A DNA stretch of 24,909 bases, taken from assembly GCA_036489495.1 (NCBI GenBank), contig DASXFR010000088.1:1-24909 (forward strand), written 5' to 3'. The notes beneath the pieces were generated by a model that worked only from the letters and a program-made list of their open reading frames with translations, was not told the origin of the DNA and did no database searches. Positions 7,781 through 15,699 of this stretch are shown piece after piece. Origin of the DNA: DASZIT01 sp036489495. Lineage in GTDB: Bacteria; Actinomycetota; Acidimicrobiia; Acidimicrobiales; RAAP-2. Position 1 is the first letter of the stretch, and every line of letters starts with the position of its first letter. The position numbers and the translations under genes are program-made.

Positions 7781-7836
7781 CCGGTGAGTATGAAAGTGTG
7801 TCGCCAGGGCCTCATGTTCCAACCAGGAGGAATTCG

Positions 7837-8268
7837 ATGACTTCAGGGACCTTGTACGTCGAAGACGTGACCGCCGGCGACGAAGCGCCGGTCCGTAGCC
7901 ACGTGCTGACCCGCACCGATCTGGTCGCCTACGCCGGGGCGTCGGGCGACTTCAACCCGATGCACCATGACGAGGTGCTGGCCACCTCCGCCGGCCAGCC
8001 CAGCGTGTTCGGGCACGGCATGTTCTCCATGGGGCTGCTGGGTTCGGCCCTCACCGACTACGTGGGGGTCGGGAACGTGCAGCGCTTCCAGGTGCGGTTC
8101 GCCAAGCAGACCTGGCCGGCGGAGACGCTGGAGACCCGGATCGTGGTCACCGGCACCCGCCAAGCCGACGGCCAACACCTGGCCGACCTCGACGTCCGCC
8201 TCCTCAACGCCGACGGCGAGGAGAAGGTGGTCGGACAGGCGACCGCGCTGCTCGCCAGTCGCAGCTGA
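7837..8268 (+). CDS. MaoC-like (R)-hydratase, catalytic subunit
   Basis: A 143-residue single hot-dog protein carrying the full hydratase-2 motif: AGASGDFNPMHHDEVLATSAG with Asp38, Asn40 and His43, followed by VFGHGMFSMGLLG. ATG 7837 is preceded by a near-perfect AGGAGG (7825-7830) with six bases between. It should hydrate trans-2-enoyl-CoA to a 3-hydroxyacyl-CoA, or dehydrate in reverse, as a dimer. The non-catalytic MaoC subunit at 5933 is the obvious partner in a HadAB/HadBC-like heterodimer, although the crotonase and DoxX genes lie between them. The protein ends in an ATALLAS strand, so it is complete. The strong ribosome binding site suggests it is translated more than its neighbours. 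Confidence 0.85.
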   Translation: MTSGTLYVEDVTAGDEAPVRSHVLTRTDLVAYAGASGDFNPMHHDEVLATSAGQPSVFGHGMFSMGLLGSALTDYVGVGNVQRFQVRFAKQTWPAETLETRIVVTGTRQADGQHLADLDVRLLNADGEEKVVGQATALLASRS

Positions 8269-8284
8269 GCCGGGCGGGGTTCCC

Positions 8285-10669
8285 TTGTCGCGCGAGGGAC
8301 AGCCGCGCTGGCTGGACACCCCGCAGGCGCCGTCCTCCAACCAGAGCCCCGAGCTTCCCGAATCCACCGGCTACCGGCTGAAGCGACTCCTGCTCGGCCC
8401 GCCGATCGTCAGCGAGGACCTCCACGCCGAGCGGCTGGGCAAGCCCACCGCCTTGGCGGTGCTGTCGTCCGACGTGATGTCGTCCTGCGCCTACGGGACC
8501 GAGTCGATCCTCCGGGTCCTGGTCCCGGCGGCCGGGGTGGCGGCCTTCACCCTCATCACCCCGGTGACCGCCCTGCTGCTGCTGGTCCTCGGGGTGGTCT
8601 GCCTCCTCTACCGCCAGGTGGTGAAGACCTACCCGGTGTCGGGGGGCTCCTACGTCGTCAGCCGGGACAACTTCGGCTACTCGGTGGCCCAGATCCCCGG
8701 GGCCGCCCTGCTGTTGAGTTACGTGCTGACGGTGGCGGTGTCGGTGGCCGCCGGGGTCGACGCGGTGGCTTCCGCCTTCCCGGTGCTGGCCCCCTACCCG
8801 GTGGAGATGGCCGTCGCCTTCGTGCTGGTCATCGCCTACGGGAACCTCCGGGGGATCCGGGAGGCCGGACGGGTGTTCGCCGTCCCCACCTATTGGTTTC
8901 TGGCCAGCATGGCCATGCTGGTGGTGGTCGGGATCGTCCGGCTGGCCGTCTCCGGCGGTCATCTGCACCACTACGTGCTGGGAGCGACCGGGTCGGTCGC
9001 CGCCGGACATCAGGGCAGTGGCCTGCTGCTCGGGGCATCGGTCTTCATCTTCCTGAAGGCGTTTGCCAACGGTGGGTCGGCGATGACCGGCATGGAGGCG
9101 ATCTCCAATGCCGTCACCGTGTTCAAGCCACCCCAGGTCCGCAACGCCCGGTCCACCCTGGTGCTGATGGCCTCCATCCTCGGGGCGATGTTCCTGGCGG
9201 TGTCCGTCTTCGCCCAACTGACCCACGCGATTCCCTACCTGTCGGGTACCCCGACGGTGCTCTCCCAGATCGGCCGCACCGTCTTCGGCACCGGCGGGCT
9301 GGCCAACGTCGCCTACTACTCGCTCCAGTTCAGCACCGCCCTCATCCTCATCCTCGGCGCCAACACCAGTTACAACGGCTTCCCGTTGTTGGTCAGCTAC
9401 ATCGCCCAGGACGCCTACCTTCCCCGCCCCCTCACCACCCGGGGCCACCGGCTGGTCTACTCGAACGGCATCGCCGCCCTCACCGTGGTCTCGATCATCC
9501 TCCTGGTGGTGACCCGGGCCCGGGTGGCCGACCTGATCCCGCTGTATGCCTGCACCGTCTTCACCGGCTTCACCATGGCCGGGGCGGGCATGACCAAGTA
9601 CTTCTTCACCCATCCCGGACCCAAACGCAACCAGAACCTGATCATCTCGGCCGCCGCCTTCGTGTTGAGCGCGGTGGTGACCCTCATCTTCGTGGTCACC
9701 GAGTTCACCAACGGGGCCTGGCTGATCGTGGTGGCCATCCCGCTCATCGTCTTCTTCCTCACCCGCACCCACCGCCGCTACCAGGAAGAGAAGCAGGTCC
9801 TGGTCCAGGACGCCTCGGGCGCCGCCGTCGGCGCCACCGAGACCCGGGCGCTGCAGCACAGCGTAACCCTGGTGCTGGTGGACAATCTCGACCTGGCCAC
9901 CATCCGGGCCCTCCAGCTGGCCCGGTCCTTCTCGCCGTCCGGCGAGGTGCGGGCGGTCCACTTCGTCATCGACTCCGCCCACGCCGAATTGCTGGCCACC
10001 CAGTGGCGGAAGCTGGGCATGGGCGAGCTCCCGCTGGAGCTGGTCGAGTGTCCCGACCGGCGCTTGTCCCGGGCCGCCACCGAGATGGCCGCCGAGCTGG
10101 CCGCCGACGGGCAGACCGAGGTCATGCTGGTCCTGCCCCGGCGCCTCTACCGGGGGGTGGCCAACCGGTTGCTGCACAGCCATGCCGCCGACCGGATCGT
10201 CACCGCGGTGAGCACGCTGCCCCATGTGAGCGCCACCATCGCCCCGTTCGACGTGACCGGGTTGCTCAAACGGCGCTCGGCGATGTTGGCCGAGGAGCGA
10301 TCGCCGGGCAAGAAGAAACCCGCGGTCGAACCCCTCCTCCGCCGATCGCAGATGGACAAGCGGCTGATCGAGGTGGCCGGGGCCACCCGGTTGTGCGATC
10401 TGACCTACCGGGAGCGGACGGTGGTGGCCGGTCGGGTGCGTTCGGTCCGGGTCCAGCCGTGGTCGGGGGCCGTCGCCCTCGAGTGCACCATCGTGGACGA
10501 TACCGGGGCCTTGAACCTGGTGTTCCTGGGCCGGCGGGCGGTGCCGGGCATCGAGCCCGGCGCCCAGCTCCGGGCCGAGGGGATGATCGGCCGCCACAAG
10601 GGGTGCCTGGCGGTGATCAACCCGATCTACGAATTGCTCGGCGCCGGCCAGGAGACCGAGCCGGTCTGA
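8285..10669 (+). CDS. APC-superfamily permease fused to a USP-like domain and a C-terminal OB-fold
   Basis: A 794-residue protein. TTG 8285 is the only in-frame start between the previous stop (8268) and the first conserved residues. Residues about 50-500 form an APC transporter: a KPTALAVLSSDVMSSCAYGTESIL first helix, YPVSGGSYVVSRDNFG, then roughly twelve hydrophobic segments ending near WLIVVAIPLIVFFLTR. Residues about 523-680 are a soluble alpha/beta region (VTLVLVDNLDLATIRAL..., EVRAVHFVID) like the tail of KUP-like actinobacterial permeases. Residues about 690-794 look like an OB-fold (ERTVVAGRVRSVRV..., ALECTIVDDTGALNLVFLGR..., GCLAVINPIYELLG). In other actinobacteria that domain is, from memory, a separate protein near such a permease and TrkA genes. 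The transported solute is unknown; potassium or an amino acid is possible. Confidence 0.82.
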   Translation: MSREGQPRWLDTPQAPSSNQSPELPESTGYRLKRLLLGPPIVSEDLHAERLGKPTALAVLSSDVMSSCAYGTESILRVLVPAAGVAAFTLITPVTALLLLVLGVVCLLYRQVVKTYPVSGGSYVVSRDNFGYSVAQIPGAALLLSYVLTVAVSVAAGVDAVASAFPVLAPYPVEMAVAFVLVIAYGNLRGIREAGRVFAVPTYWFLASMAMLVVVGIVRLAVSGGHLHHYVLGATGSVAAGHQGSGLLLGASVFIFLKAFANGGSAMTGMEAISNAVTVFKPPQVRNARSTLVLMASILGAMFLAVSVFAQLTHAIPYLSGTPTVLSQIGRTVFGTGGLANVAYYSLQFSTALILILGANTSYNGFPLLVSYIAQDAYLPRPLTTRGHRLVYSNGIAALTVVSIILLVVTRARVADLIPLYACTVFTGFTMAGAGMTKYFFTHPGPKRNQNLIISAAAFVLSAVVTLIFVVTEFTNGAWLIVVAIPLIVFFLTRTHRRYQEEKQVLVQDASGAAVGATETRALQHSVTLVLVDNLDLATIRALQLARSFSPSGEVRAVHFVIDSAHAELLATQWRKLGMGELPLELVECPDRRLSRAATEMAAELAADGQTEVMLVLPRRLYRGVANRLLHSHAADRIVTAVSTLPHVSATIAPFDVTGLLKRRSAMLAEERSPGKKKPAVEPLLRRSQMDKRLIEVAGATRLCDLTYRERTVVAGRVRSVRVQPWSGAVALECTIVDDTGALNLVFLGRRAVPGIEPGAQLRAEGMIGRHKGCLAVINPIYELLGAGQETEPV

Positions 10670-10676
10670 GCCGGGT

Positions 10677-11579
10677 CTAGAAGAAGCTGAACTTCGGGAT
10701 CCCCGACGAGATCCCCTTGAACAGCTCGCCCTTGGCGTCGGCCAGCTCCTTCGGCGTCCACGCCGAGTCCCGGTGGATCTCGCCGACCGGATGGAAGCCC
10801 CCGGTGGCCCAGATGTTGCCCCCGAAGACGATGAAGTTCTGACCGGTGACATCGGCCGCCTCGTCGGAGGCCAGGAACCCGACCATCTGGGCGATGTTGC
10901 GCGGGTCCCATTCGTCGAACCCCTGCTCGGCCTTGGACATCTGCCCGAACAGACCTTCGGTCATCCGGGTACGGGCCCGGGGGGAGATGGAGTTGACGGT
11001 GACCCCGTAGCGCTCGAGCTCACGGGCCAGCACCCAGGTCATCGACGCGATCCCCGCCTTGGCCGCCGAGTAGTTGGCCTGGCCGGCGTTGCCGTAGAGC
11101 CCGGCTTCCGAGGAGGTGTTGATGATGCGGGCGCTGAACGTCTCGCCGGCCTTGGCCCGACCCCGCCAGTGGATGGCGGCGTGGTGGGTGGGGGCGAAGT
11201 GACCCTTCAGGTGGACCCGGATGACATCGTCCCAGTCCGACTCGTCCATGTTGAAGCTCATCTTGTCCCGGAGGATGCCGGCGTTGTTGACCAGGATGTC
11301 CAGCTGGCCGAAGGTGTCGACCGCCTGGTCGACGAGCTCCTTGGCCCCTTCCCACGAGCTGACGTCGGAGGAGTTGACCGCCCCGTCGCTGCCGCCGGCT
11401 TTGATGAGATCGACCACCTCTTCGGCCGGGTGCTTGTCGCCCCCCTCACCCTGGACCGAGGCGCCCACGTCATTGACCACGACCTTGGCCCCTTCGGACG
11501 CCAGCAGCAGGGCCTCCTCCCGTCCGATGCCCCGACCTGCGCCGGTGACGATGGCTACCTTGCCGTCGAGCAGTCCCAT
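10677..11579 (-). CDS. SDR-family oxidoreductase, probable 3-hydroxyacyl-CoA dehydrogenase
   Basis: A 300-residue classical short-chain dehydrogenase/reductase. Cofactor-binding TGAGRGIG lies at residues 12-19, NNAG at 98-101, and the catalytic set is Ser156 (in NTSSEAG), Tyr170 and Lys174 (YSAAK). An acidic residue at the end of beta-strand 2 (VVNDVG) favours NAD. The loop GASVQGEGGDKHPAEEVV resembles the dehydrogenase part of multifunctional enzyme type 2, which oxidises (3R)-hydroxyacyl-CoA. That would fit the (R)-hydratase pair in the run at 5933-8268. ATG 11579 has AGGAGG at 11585-11590. The C-terminus extends about 40 residues beyond the usual GG core. The gene converges on the permease with only seven bases between stops and is divergent from the methyltransferase at 11749. 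Confidence 0.85.
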   Translation of the reverse strand: MGLLDGKVAIVTGAGRGIGREEALLLASEGAKVVVNDVGASVQGEGGDKHPAEEVVDLIKAGGSDGAVNSSDVSSWEGAKELVDQAVDTFGQLDILVNNAGILRDKMSFNMDESDWDDVIRVHLKGHFAPTHHAAIHWRGRAKAGETFSARIINTSSEAGLYGNAGQANYSAAKAGIASMTWVLARELERYGVTVNSISPRARTRMTEGLFGQMSKAEQGFDEWDPRNIAQMVGFLASDEAADVTGQNFIVFGGNIWATGGFHPVGEIHRDSAWTPKELADAKGELFKGISSGIPKFSFF

Positions 11580-11748
11580 GAATGGCCTCCTGTGCCTGGT
11601 TGCGAAAGGTGAGTCGGTGAACGCCGCCCGTCCGCCAGAAATGGCGCCGACAGTGCGTTGGAACCCGGGAAGCATGGCCGAAACCCACCCTTCCGGGCAA
11701 GACGGCGATGGTAGCTTCGGAAGTCGGCCAACATCGATGGGAGACGGA

Positions 11749-12744
11749 GTGAGCGGAGAAACAGGTCCAGCGGCCAGGCCCAACGGGACCGGGCCGCTCG
11801 CCACCGCCGCAGCCAGAGTCAACCCGCTGCTCTCCCGGGTGGAGTTGAAGGCACGCCGGGAGGCGACCCGGCTGGCCGGGCTGTCGTTCGGCCAGCTGCC
11901 TCCCGCCCAAGCGGTGCGGATGGTCTACAACCTGCTGCTCCGGCGGGAGCCCGACCCGACCGGGTGGACCGATCTGACCACCGCCATGGCCGCCGGCCAG
12001 CTGAGCCACGACGACGTGATGGACCGGGTCCGCTGTTCGAGCGAGTACCGGACCCAGGTCCCGGTGGGCGTGAACAACCTCCACAGTTCCCTCCACGCCA
12101 GTCGCTGCGAGTTCATCATCAGCCTGCCCCAGGCCAAGCACATCATCGACCTCGGCGGCGGCCACACCATCGACCCCCGCGGCGCGCTGGTGGTGCTCGG
12201 GTATCCCTACGACTTCGACGAGCTGGTGGTGGTCGACCTGCCCCCCGACGACCGGCATCCGCTCTACCACTCCGAGCGGTTCGGGGCCGGCGACACCGAT
12301 CGGGGCCAGGTCCGCTACGAATACCGCTCGATGGCCGACCTGTCGTTCGCCGCCGACAACTCGGTGGACCTCATCTACAGCGGTCAGTCCATCGAGCACG
12401 TGACTCCGGCCGACGGTGACATCGTGCTCGGCGAGGCCCTCCGGGTGCTGAAGCCGGGCGGTTACCTGGCCATCGACACCCCCAACGGCAAGCTCTGCCG
12501 CCTGCAGCAGGACGCCTTCATCGATCCCGACCACAAGGTGGAGTACACCCTGGCCGAGCTCCGGGCCAAGGTCGGTGCCTCCGGGTTGGAGGTGGTGGCC
12601 GAGCAGGGGCTCAACTGGGGCGGCGCCGCCGTCGCCCGGGGCGAGTTCGACCCGGCGACCCTGGCGGCCAACTACGGCATCTACTTCGACGCCGAGTCCT
12701 GTTACCTGCTGGCCCTGCTGTGCCGGAAGCCGGCGGCCGACTGA
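11749..12744 (+). CDS. DUF4214-linked SAM-dependent methyltransferase
   Basis: About 331 residues from GTG 11749, which has GGGAG six bases upstream; ATG 11737 is an in-frame alternative. After a basic helix comes a DUF4214-type segment at about residues 55-101 (MVYNLLLRREPDPTGW..., VRCSSEYR). That domain is usually found in cell-surface and glycan-related proteins of actinobacteria and cyanobacteria. The methyltransferase part follows: a variant motif I, IIDLGGGHTIDP, near residues 131-142, then VDLIYSGQSIEHV and EALRVLKPGGYLAIDTPN, characteristic of class I (Methyltransf_11) enzymes. It probably methylates a sugar, lipid-linked glycan or small molecule in the cytosol. No glycosyltransferase neighbours are present to fix the substrate. 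It converges on the MerR gene with ten bases between them. Confidence 0.78.
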   Translation: MSGETGPAARPNGTGPLATAAARVNPLLSRVELKARREATRLAGLSFGQLPPAQAVRMVYNLLLRREPDPTGWTDLTTAMAAGQLSHDDVMDRVRCSSEYRTQVPVGVNNLHSSLHASRCEFIISLPQAKHIIDLGGGHTIDPRGALVVLGYPYDFDELVVVDLPPDDRHPLYHSERFGAGDTDRGQVRYEYRSMADLSFAADNSVDLIYSGQSIEHVTPADGDIVLGEALRVLKPGGYLAIDTPNGKLCRLQQDAFIDPDHKVEYTLAELRAKVGASGLEVVAEQGLNWGGAAVARGEFDPATLAANYGIYFDAESCYLLALLCRKPAAD

Positions 12745-12754
12745 GCTCGGTCGT

Positions 12755-13621
12755 TCACCGGGGGACGACGATCACCCCGAGAACCCAGGCGTTGCGGCGG
12801 GCCGACTCGGCCTCCACCTCGTGCATGAACGTCCCGGCCTGGGGCGACAGCGACTCCGACCACGCCCGCAGCCCCTGTTGGATGACGGTCAGGTCGGCCA
12901 GCCGGGGAACGAAGTCGTCGAGGGCGACGGCCACCGCCTCGGGGAACGGCGAGGCGAGTTGCTCGGCAACCCATTCCCGGGCCAGCCGCCGGGTGGTGTC
13001 GTCGTCATCGGGGGGAAGGCCGACCACCTGGGTGGCCAGGCTCCGCAGCCGGGCGAACAGCATCTCGTGGCCAGGGGCGGCCACCAACCGCTCGAGCAGC
13101 TCGGTCACCTGTTCGGGCAGGACCATCTGGCCGAACAGCGGCGGGACCGGGAGTTCCCAGGAGCTGAAAATCTCCAGATAGGCGGCCGCCGCCCGACCCG
13201 AGAGGGGGCGGCTGAGCCGCCCGAACATCCCGATGCTGTCCCGCTGGCTGGTGGCCAACCGGGCCATCGATCCCGACGGGTCGTCGTCGGTCTGTCCCAA
13301 CGCGTGGTCGACCGCCTCCAGCAGGCTCTCGATGCGCCGCCGTTCATCGTCGAGGACCAACCGGTGCTGGACCAGGGCGGCGTGGAGGGTCTCCTGCTCG
13401 TCGTTGAGACACGCCCGGATGGCCTCGAGTCCCATGCCCAGGCTCCGGAGCAGGTCGATCCGGAGCAGCAGCAGGACATCGTCGGGGCGGAAGGTCCGGT
13501 ACCCGCTGTCGAGGTGGTCCGGGCTGATGAGCCCGATGCTCTCGTAGTGACGGATGCGGCCGGCGGTGATGCCGGTCAGGGCGGTCACATCGCCGATGAA
13601 CAGGGAGCCAGGCTGGGCCAT
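12755..13621 (-). CDS. MerR-family transcriptional regulator
   Basis: A 288-residue regulator starting at ATG 13621. The N-terminal winged helix-turn-helix (about residues 8-75) is clear: FIGDVTALTGITAGRIRHYESIGLI, then GYRTFRPDDVLLLLRIDLLRSLGM. A long coiled helix follows (ALVQHRLVLDDERRRIESLLEAV, about residues 82-104), the usual dimerisation helix. The remaining 180 residues form an acidic, helix-rich effector region with no Cys cluster, so a metal sensor is unlikely and a hydrophobic or small organic ligand is more plausible. It is divergently transcribed from the CruF-P450-ALDH-FadD operon with a 75-base gap, so that operon is the best candidate target. Confidence 0.88.
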   Translation of the reverse strand: MAQPGSLFIGDVTALTGITAGRIRHYESIGLISPDHLDSGYRTFRPDDVLLLLRIDLLRSLGMGLEAIRACLNDEQETLHAALVQHRLVLDDERRRIESLLEAVDHALGQTDDDPSGSMARLATSQRDSIGMFGRLSRPLSGRAAAAYLEIFSSWELPVPPLFGQMVLPEQVTELLERLVAAPGHEMLFARLRSLATQVVGLPPDDDDTTRRLAREWVAEQLASPFPEAVAVALDDFVPRLADLTVIQQGLRAWSESLSPQAGTFMHEVEAESARRNAWVLGVIVVPR

Positions 13622-13696
13622 TGCCCCTTGACTCTACGACGATAAGAGGGTTTTGGATGGTAGGAGGGATCCACGGGGTGGGCGACTGGAGAGCAT
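13622..13696. promoter_or_regulatory. Divergent MerR / P450-operon control region
   Basis: This 75-base gap separates the MerR start and the TTG start of the membrane protein and must hold both promoters. It is less GC-rich than its surroundings. It contains TTGACT at 13628-13633 and a small inverted pair, CTCT (13632-13635) and AGAG (13645-13648), nine bases apart, which could be part of an operator. On the minus strand a TAGAGT box lies close to the MerR ATG, so that transcript would have a very short leader. The individual boxes are weak; the regulatory role rests mainly on layout. Confidence 0.4.
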
Positions 13697-14524
13697 TTGC
13701 ATCAGATCTGGGGGACATTGGTCGGGCGGTGGTACGTCACGCTGTTCGGAGCCACCTTCTTGTGGAGAGCCAGCCGGTATCTGGGGTGGCGCCGAACGCT
13801 GCTCTATGGGGTGGCGGCGGTGGGGATCGGCGCCCTGGCCGAGAACTCCTCGGTCCACTTCGGGTTTCCCTACACCGGCTACAACTTCAACTCCGCCCTC
13901 CGCCACAAGGAGATCTTCATCGGGGATGTGCCGCTGATGGTGCCGCTCTCCTACACCTTCCTCGGCTACTTCGGGTTCACCGCCGGGAGGCTGCTGACCA
14001 GTGGACCCTGGCAAACCCGGGCCCGCCGCCCATGGCACGAGTATCTGGTCGCGCTCATTCTCACCGTCTGGGCGTTGTGGATCATGGACCCGGTCTCCCG
14101 GCTCGGGCCCCGGTGGTTCCTCGGCCCGGTGTTCCATTACCGCGGCCCGGGATTCTGGTTCGGCCTCCCGCTCGGCAGCCAGGCCGGCTTCACCCTCACC
14201 GCCGCCATCCTGTTGGCCATCCTCACCTACATGACCAAGGACGAGCCCGACCGCCGGATCGATCGCTGGATCGACCATCCCCACCTGGTCAGCCTGGTCA
14301 CCTACAACGGCCAGATCCTCTGGCTGGCCATCGTGGCGGTGGTGCTCGGCTCCGATGAGCTCGCCGGGTCGGCCCTCCTCATGTGGGTGCCGGCCGCCGC
14401 CTTGGCCGCGGTGCTGTGGAGCACCCTCCGTTCGCTCCCCGCCGTTTCCGACCCGGACCCACCCGATCCGGTGGTGGGCTCGGTGCCCCCCGAGGATCCG
14501 GCCCGACCCAAGGTGCGCACATGA
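13697..14524 (+). CDS. Carotenoid biosynthesis-type membrane protein (CruF/DUF422-like)
   Basis: A 275-residue polytopic membrane protein from TTG 13697, with GGAGAG shortly upstream; TTG 13718 is an alternative. About six to seven hydrophobic segments are visible. Two conserved-looking blocks match the CruF/DUF422 family: ENSSVHFGFPYTGYNF followed by GDVPLMVPLSYTFLGYFGF, and MDPVSRLGPRWFLGPVF...FWFGLPLGSQAGFTLTA. CruF proteins hydrate the terminal double bond of linear carotenoids. The last 30 residues are a Pro/Asp-rich cytosolic tail. Its stop overlaps the P450 start in an ATGA junction (14521-14524), so the two are translationally coupled. No phytoene synthase or desaturase is nearby, so it may act on another isoprenoid. 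Family assignment is from memory of motifs. Confidence 0.62.
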   Translation: MHQIWGTLVGRWYVTLFGATFLWRASRYLGWRRTLLYGVAAVGIGALAENSSVHFGFPYTGYNFNSALRHKEIFIGDVPLMVPLSYTFLGYFGFTAGRLLTSGPWQTRARRPWHEYLVALILTVWALWIMDPVSRLGPRWFLGPVFHYRGPGFWFGLPLGSQAGFTLTAAILLAILTYMTKDEPDRRIDRWIDHPHLVSLVTYNGQILWLAIVAVVLGSDELAGSALLMWVPAAALAAVLWSTLRSLPAVSDPDPPDPVVGSVPPEDPARPKVRT

Positions 14525-15699
14525 ACGATCACTCCGTCCAGATCCCGTTCGGGGACCCGGACTTCTTCGCCGGCGATCCCTATCCGGAGCTGGCCGAGCT
14601 CCGCCGGGGTTGCCCGGTCAGTTGGCAACCGGACGCCGAACTCTGGGCGGTGACCGGCCTCCGGGAGGTCCAAACGGTGGGCAAGGACCCGACTACCTAC
14701 TGTTCCGGTCGAGGGGTGCTGCTGTCCGATCGCGGCCGGGAGATCGCCGCCGAGGACTCACTCCTCTACCTCGACCCCCCGCGCCACGAGCAGTACCGCA
14801 AGCTGGTCAACCGGGCCTTCACCCCCCGCCGGGTGGCCACCCTCGAGCCGCGGGTGCGGGAGCTGACGGTCGAGCTCCTGGACAACATCGACCCCCGCCA
14901 CCCGGTCGACCTGGTCGACGCGCTATGCGCCCCGCTGCCCATGCTGGTCATCGCCGAACTGCTCGGCCTGCCGGCCGAGGACCGCGAGAGTTTCCGCCGT
15001 TGGTCGGACGCCATCATGGCCGCCGCCACCGACCTGACCGAGGAGAACGCCCTCCAGGCCCTGGAGCTGATGGCCTACTTCGATGCCCAACTCGACGCCC
15101 GGGCCGAGGTCCCGACCGAGGACCTGTTGAGCGGCCTGCTGGCCGCCGAGGTGGACGGGGCCCGGCTCAGCCGGGCTGAGGTCCAGGGGTTCTGCATGAC
15201 CCTGATGGTGGCGGGCAACGAGACCACCCGCTCGCTGGTCTCCGGCGGGATGGTGGAGCTGGCCGGGCACCCCGATCAGCGGGCCCGGCTGGCCCAAGAC
15301 CCGACGCTCATCCCGGCCGCCATCGAGGAGATGCTGCGCTGGGTGACCCCGATCATGGCCATGGCCCGGACCACCACCCGCGAGGCGACCCTGGGCGACG
15401 TCGATCTCAGCGCCGGGGACTTCGTGGTCCTCGCCTACGGGGCGGCCAACCGCGACGAGGAGGTGTTCGGGGAGACGGCCGACGCCTTCGACATCGCCCG
15501 GACGCCCAACCCCCATGTCTCGTTCGGCTTCGGCGAGCACTACTGCATCGGCGCCAGCCTGGCCCGGATCGAGGCCCGGATCCTGCTCGAGGAGGTCCTG
15601 ACCCGTTGGCCCGACTACCAGCTGGTCGGGGAAGTGGTGCGGGCGCCCTCCACCCTGTTTCGTCAGATCACCCGGGCACCGGTACTCTTCGCCCTGTGA
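14521..15699 (+). CDS. Cytochrome P450
   Basis: A 392-residue soluble class I bacterial P450. The I-helix oxygen-binding motif AGNETTR starts at residue 231, with Glu234 in the acid position. The ExxR of the K-helix is Glu270-Met-Leu-Arg273. The heme loop FGFGEHYCIGASLAR places the axial thiolate at Cys342. It inserts one oxygen atom from O2 into a C-H or C=C bond and needs a ferredoxin and a reductase. No reductase lies in the window, and the nearest ferredoxin is at 616-807. The start overlaps the CruF-like gene by four bases, and the stop overlaps the next GTG by four bases (GTGA, 15696-15699). The aldehyde dehydrogenase and acyl-CoA synthetase downstream suggest terminal oxidation of a hydrophobic chain, as with steroid or terpene P450s. 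Confidence 0.93.
   Translation: MNDHSVQIPFGDPDFFAGDPYPELAELRRGCPVSWQPDAELWAVTGLREVQTVGKDPTTYCSGRGVLLSDRGREIAAEDSLLYLDPPRHEQYRKLVNRAFTPRRVATLEPRVRELTVELLDNIDPRHPVDLVDALCAPLPMLVIAELLGLPAEDRESFRRWSDAIMAAATDLTEENALQALELMAYFDAQLDARAEVPTEDLLSGLLAAEVDGARLSRAEVQGFCMTLMVAGNETTRSLVSGGMVELAGHPDQRARLAQDPTLIPAAIEEMLRWVTPIMAMARTTTREATLGDVDLSAGDFVVLAYGAANRDEEVFGETADAFDIARTPNPHVSFGFGEHYCIGASLARIEARILLEEVLTRWPDYQLVGEVVRAPSTLFRQITRAPVLFAL

Noticed and set aside
10670..10676. A terminator between the permease and the SDR gene
   Set aside because: Only seven bases separate the convergent stops and no hairpin with a T-run is visible.
8204..10852. A very long open frame on the minus strand (882 codons) opposite the permease
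   Set aside because: It is Gly/His/Gln/Asp-rich with no domain, and the plus-strand frame has clear membrane segments and conserved motifs. Long antisense frames are expected in GC-rich coding DNA.
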